A DNA stretch of 64,000 bases, taken from contig CM051458.1 of assembly GCA_028274465.1 (NCBI GenBank), positions 16,135,566 through 16,199,565 on the forward strand, in the 5' to 3' direction. Position numbers and translations under genes: made by a program. The notes under the pieces were generated by a model. The model saw only the letters and a program-made list of their open reading frames with translations, ran no database searches and was not told the origin of the DNA. Below are positions 59,272 to 64,000 of this stretch, in pieces; within the stretch, counting starts at the first letter, position 1, and each line of letters opens with the position of its first letter. The stretch comes from Plantago ovata. Taxonomy: Eukaryota; Streptophyta; Magnoliopsida; Lamiales; Plantaginaceae.

Positions 59272-60754
59272 TGAGGAACGAGATTGTGAGACTCGAACAA
59301 TCAAATAAATTTGTTTTAAGCCAAAGGGAAACTTGCAACTACACAAAACACGTAGTGCAGAGGTAAGATGACCTCGAGTGTCGATCTCTAGGGACTAAAC
59401 TAGCTTTAACTAATTAACTATATGTAATTTCAGAAAACAAATTAATCTCTAACTTAACTTAACAATATATGGAGAAAGCTGGTGATAGTATGCTCGTTCT
59501 ACGCATCAAGTTCTAATTATGCATGAAAGTGCAACGCGTACTGTCTTAAAAGCAATTCGATTTACAAACACCAAAGACAGGTTTGCAGACGTGTATTTGA
59601 AAGCTTCCTATCTATACTAATACTTAGTTCAAGCAGTACTTGCAAATTATATATAATCGAATCGATGATTTTGAATTGTCCTAGTGTTTCTAACACCTTT
59701 CTACGAAGATATGTGGCTTAGTCGGATCAAAGAATCGAATTAAGATAATTAAACAAGTAAAAGATTCAGAAACTCAATCATGCATAATATGAACCCTAGC
59801 TACGAATTCACATACTATCACCAACTAGATACTTAGCTACTCATATCAATAACACGATAAACAATCATAATTGAAGCAATAATGAAAGAAAACATGTTTA
59901 ATTGAATGATAAATAGCAGAATTGTGAGATACAAGGTTACCACCAAAGGTTGTCAATCTCCGGTGAATGGCTAAAACTCACAAAGATCTAGCAAGGTGAG
60001 ATCAAACGGTGTCCAAATCTCTGCTCTAGCTCCAAAATCGCTAAGTTACAAAGAATCTAAGAGAAAATATCCCCAGAACAAGCTCTAGGGTTTATGTCTG
60101 GAAAAATATGACATGAGATATGAAAACTCGCAGATTTTGGGATATATATATATAGAGCTGTCGGAAGCTCCGCGGCGCACCGCCCCGTACGCGGCGGTCC
60201 GCCTAACACGGGCAGCAAGTTTGCCATAAGTTTGAACAGAGATTCCGGGCGTGTCCGAACTCGGATTGGCACGTAAGACCCACCGTTGGATAGCCCATCG
60301 AGTTAGCTACATGTAGGTTGTAATATGATCCCAATCCAATGTCGTATGAAATACTGGTGCCCAAAATACTGAGACTATGCAAATGGAACTTCGAGATTTC
60401 ACTTCAAAGGCTCCAAAATCTTCATCCGAACTCCGAATGAACTACCGTTTCCGCCTCATACAAGATATTCGAATCTTTCATGTTCTCCTTGGCCTTGGGC
60501 ACGGCTTTGAGCTCCGAAACTTGGTCTTTTGGCCTTGAAACACGTCCCGGTACTCCTTGACACACCACGTTATACCAAAACTTCAATGTTTCGCCATAAT
60601 TTACATCCAAAAGTGCGATTTTCACCTAAAACCTGAAAATAACAAAAGAAATAGAAACGTGACACTATTCTAAAAAATGCACTAAAATGCATGCAAGAGG
60701 ATAGCTAAATTGCTGAAAAAAGACTCGAATGATAGTGTAAAAACACTGTCATGA
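59272..60754 (-). repeat. Outer element 5' LTR
   Basis: 1483 bp, the same length as its partner. The TATA stretch near 60144 is followed on the plus strand by GCGGCGGTCCGCC (60190-60202), i.e. upstream of TATA on the element's own strand. Confidence 0.92.
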
Positions 60755-60759
60755 CCTAG

Positions 60760-61850
60760 CTGTCCTTTGAGGGTATTTCCTTGACGTAAGGTCCCCGATC
60801 GACCACCAAGGGTGGTCGATCCCTAGAGATGGTTCTCAGTCGCCTTGTCAGCTTGTCCTTTGTGAGCTTTCTTGGAGGGCAACCTCATAATCCTGGTCGA
60901 GCCACCCTCCGGTGACGTACTTGGAAGAGTGGTCGAGCCCTTTGAGGGACAGTCTTTTAGGACTCTATCGCGCTCTTAGGCCGCTCCAGTTCGTAAATAC
61001 GGGATGGACATATTTCAACACTAACATATGTCCCCTAGTTTCCAAGTATCTTTGCAGAAGATAGTTGTGGAACTATTTAAATGTCTGGTCGAACACTTTG
61101 TAAAAATGCCTCAACTAGTGATTGGCGAAAAAAGAATTCCGTATTCATGCCTTATTAGTTTTCTCTCCTCCTATCCCTCCCTCCCCCCTTTTTATAGGGT
61201 CCGAGGAGATGGTGCTCGGACCTTAAAAAAGAGGTATGTTTTCTGGGTAGAGATCGGATCCGGGTAAGCGTTGTAAGGTAGAAATACGGTCCTCGATTTT
61301 TTCGTTCTCTTCGCTTTCTTCTTTTGGCTCGTCGCTCGATCATTAATTGGCTTGAATCTCTTCTGTGATTATTTCCCTCTCTGTCTGGTCGCGCTAGGCT
61401 TAATGATCGAGCGGTTCTTATTTTTTATCACTGTAACTCTCTCCGTTATACGAATTACCTAGGGGAACAGGTAATTCGAGGGCCACCGACGCCATGGGCC
61501 GATTCGTGAGCGTGAGAGGCAAAATCATCTTTTCAAGAGGTGGCTGTTATCTTAACCGTCAGACGTGGACACGTGTTCGTCTCAGATCGAACGGGGGTAA
61601 GCGACGGTTCGAATTCCAGAGATACCCTTCTATAAATAGGCCTTTACCAGTTCATTTTTCACTTTTTGCCAAACTTACAATCAGAGCATTTCAGAGTGAT
61701 CGACCACCTGTAACAGCGAGCGAGGAGCATTCCGACTACCAGATTCCAGCTTTTTTCGGCAGCGGTCGACCTTTCCGGGTAGATCTTGACTTCCACCGTT
61801 CCTCCAGCCACTTAAAACAAGTAAGTAATGCGTATTTGATGCTAAAAATC
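60760..61850 (+). repeat. Unclassified LTR-like repeat, right piece
   Basis: Continuation of 45721-46132. It has GGTCGATC/GATCGACC words, a possible TATA box TCTATAAATAGG near 61630 on the plus strand, and ends where an LTR of another family begins. No recognisable protein is encoded. Confidence 0.5.
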
Positions 61851-62940
61851 TGTTGGTCCCTTTAAACAACAAGAAAAGACTAGAGAGGGGGGGGGGTGAA
61901 TTGTCTTTTCAAACTTTCGTCGTTTAAAAACTTTCTCAGCAAGATCTTATTACTTTTCAGTAATGAGTTTGCTGATACTTAACTTTCTCAGCAAGTACTA
62001 GTTACTTTTCAGTAACGAGTTTTACTAGTACTTTAAAAACAGAGTGCGGAAGTCTTTATACAATAAGTGATTTTCAGTAAGTGCTAGTTTCAGCAAGTGA
62101 GCAGAGTGACAGTGTACAGATAGATAAGCTTGCTGAAAACTAAATGCAGTAAAGTAAATCACACAAACACTTTTTATAGTGGTATCTGAGAGTGGCGTAA
62201 TCTCTCAACTAATCCACTTTGTCCTTTCTAGGACTGAATCCACTAAGATAAGTTTGAGGTTCCTTACAACACCTATCTAGAACGATTCTTCAGAAACCAA
62301 AGCACACTTGCTTCGTTTCCAACCTAACTAGAGAACGAAACCTTGTTCTCCGCCAAACTTGGGACTTATAATCAGCAACACTATGCTTGATTAATTCCCT
62401 CTGAATTTCACGCCTGAAAAAGGGTGTTTATCAGTTAGAGAGGTTTGGGATGAGATGACTTGAGTATAACTTATTCAACTTTAACAAGTAATCTAAGAAA
62501 GAAAACTTTGAATACTTTGCAGTAAACAAGTTAAGTTGTTTCTGGTGTCAAGACTTGTTGTTGTTCGAAAGAAAGAACACTTAAGTAATTTCTTAGCCGT
62601 GAATGTTCTACTTCTTCACAAGTAGCTTTTGTTTCAAGCTTTAAGTCTTGGAACGGATCAATAAGCAGTAAATAGTAAGGAAGATGAGTGTTTAAGCACA
62701 AGTGAGAGTTTGATCACGTTGTTGACACACTTCAACTCTTTGCCGGATGACCTCTATTTATAGTGAATCAAGGGAGTCGTTTGAATTTTAAATTCTAAGA
62801 CTTTGTTCCTTAAAATGTCACTGTCTTGCTTTTGTACTTTCAGCAGCGTCCTTCATTTGTCTTCTAGTCTTCATATTCTTCGCATGCTTACTTTTGCATT
62901 TAATCTCATTCAAATGTGAACGTTGGAGCGTGTTAGGAAA
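61851..62940 (-). repeat. LTR-like copy of a further family, minus orientation
   Basis: Starts TGTTGGTCCC, followed by a G-run and TGAATTG, a signature seen at LTR ends of plant Copia-type families. The segment 62350-62935 is the inverted counterpart of 63425-64000. Its TATA (TATAAATAGAGG on the minus strand, about 62750) points left. Confidence 0.65.
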
Positions 62941-63424
62941 CTTGTAATTTTGATGAGCAATTAACCATGCTAAATTAAGGAAAGTCCAGTAACTAGTACT
63001 CTTAAGGTCCATAGGAATTTAGAATTTTAAGGACATTGTAAAAGAGGAGCGTTTGCTGAAGACTTAGAATAGGTGCTAGATAGGTTGGTTTTACCGCTTA
63101 TGATGTATCTTGTTTTCTGAAAAGAAATACAACCTATTGAAGCATTTGCTGATGATGTACTTTGTTTTTACAAACAAACTATTGAAGCATTTAGAACCGC
63201 TCAGAATCTTGAAGATTTCGAAGACTGAAGACTAGAAGATTTCTGAAGACTGGTATCTACAAAGGCACATGTTGCTCAGAAAGTGGAAACTTCAGCAACA
63301 GCTTGCATAAGTGAAAATCTATACGACAGAGTAGGTTGTGCTTGCTGAAACTGAGACTGACCACTTGCTGATGGAACATATGTGACCTCTTGCTGAAAGT
63401 ACTTGTATTTGCGCTCCAATGTTA
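62941..63424. other. Spacer between the two inverted LTR-like copies
   Basis: No coding signal. Many TTGCTGA / CAGCAAG words, which also occur in the LTR at 61930-62110, suggest it is part of the U3 of one or both copies. Confidence 0.5.
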
Positions 63425-64000
63425 CTGTTTGAATTATATTCAAATAAGCATTAAATGCAAAGCATGCACGCGAAGGACATGAAGACTAGAAGACAAACAA
63501 GGACGCTGCTGAAAGTACAAAAGCAAGATAGTGACATTTTAAGGAACAAAAGCGTTAGAATTTGAAATTCAAACGGCTCCTTATTTTCACTATAAATAGA
63601 GGTCATCCGGCAAAGAGTTGAAGTGTGTCAACAACGTGATCATACTCTCACTTGTGCTTAAACTCACATACCCTTCAAATACTCCTACTGCCATTGATCC
63701 GTTCCAAGACTTAAAGCTTGAAAAAGCTACTTGTGAAGAAGTAGAATTTACACGACTAAGAAATTAGTTAAGTGTTCTTTCTTTCTTTCGAACAAGAACA
63801 GGTCTTGACACCAGAAACAATCAAACTTGTTTACTGCAAAGTATTCAAAGTTTTGTTTCTTTGATTACTTGTTGTAACTGAATAAGTTATAATTAAGTTA
63901 TCTCATCCCAAACCTCTCTAACTGAAAATACACCCTTTCAGGCGTGATATTCAGGGGGAACTTAATCGAGCATAGTTTTGCTGATTAAAAGTACCAAGTT
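63425..64000 (+). repeat. LTR-like copy of the same family, plus orientation (runs off window)
   Basis: Inverted relative to 62350-62935. Shared words include GGTCATCCGGCAAAGAGTTG and AAGACTAGAAGACAAA. TATA box CACTATAAATAGAGG near 63589. It continues past the window end, so its full extent is unknown. Confidence 0.65.

Larger units (their letters stand above)
46133..60754 (-). mobile_element. Outer LTR element, gag-protease only, host of nested insertions
   Basis: Two LTRs of 1483 bp (46133-47615 and 59272-60754), 5-bp target duplication CCTAG (46128-46132 and 60755-60759), a tRNA-Asp-type primer site next to the right LTR and a TTTGGGGAG purine tract next to the left one. Gag and protease sequence lies on the minus strand at 57245-59031. 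No reverse transcriptase, integrase or RNase H motif was seen anywhere inside, so it resembles gag-only terminal-repeat elements that depend on a partner (Athila/Tat-like primer site). It is broken, with two later insertions inside: 48161-55013 and 55733-56983. LTRs look only a few percent different, so it is fairly young. Confidence 0.88.

Overview
The window is nuclear DNA of a flowering plant, most likely a eudicot. Genes have many short exons with GT-AG introns, the intergenic DNA is AT-rich, and plant LINE, hAT, Copia-type and Ty3-type elements are stacked on each other. Two host genes with intact exon structures are present; nearly everything else is transposon-derived. The species cannot be named from the sequence.

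Layout. 1-2006: 3' part of a decayed LINE. 2222-2987: MITE-like element. 3273-9712: Copia-type LTR element with two 934-bp LTRs and an extra 3' reading frame; about 9985-11022 is an inverted fragment of the same family. 11582-12823: palindrome made of two head-to-head hAT 5' ends. 12824-20102 and 34358-41652: arms of a ~7.3-kb inverted duplication, each holding a full-length hAT element with a BED-finger transposase gene. Between the arms two host genes point at each other: a DUF89 damage-control phosphatase (At2g17340 type, 12 exons, + strand, 23134-27287) and a CMP-sialic-acid-transporter-like nucleotide-sugar transporter (15 exons, - strand, 28430-34158). 21282-21381 is a 100-N gap flanked by the same ~2.9 kb on both sides (18354-21281 and 21382-24337). 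This is best read as an unmerged contig overlap, so the broken first copy of the phosphatase 5' end is probably not a real pseudogene.

41653-45720: degraded repeats, a possible tRNA-derived SINE, and the 5' part of a Ty3-type element (LTR end, primer site, gag). 46133-60754: a nested stack of related LTR elements resolved by exact 5-bp target duplications. An outer - strand element with only gag and protease (TSD CCTAG) holds an inner + strand element (48161-55013, TSD CACAC), which holds a solo LTR (53405-54660). The outer element also carries a second solo LTR (55733-56983, TSD CTCTG). From 61851 to the end, two LTR-like copies of one further family face each other.

The most notable signals are the following. 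(1) The inverted duplication ends 3 bp before the phosphatase start codon, so the same promoter/5'UTR sequence now lies ~200 bp upstream of the transporter start codon as well. (2) The outer edge of the left arm coincides with a terminus of the double-5'-end hAT palindrome, as expected from an aberrant (alternative) hAT transposition. (3) GC-rich stem-loops sit just upstream of the TATA box in every LTR of the nested stack. I found no evidence of a wholly new enzymatic or defence system.
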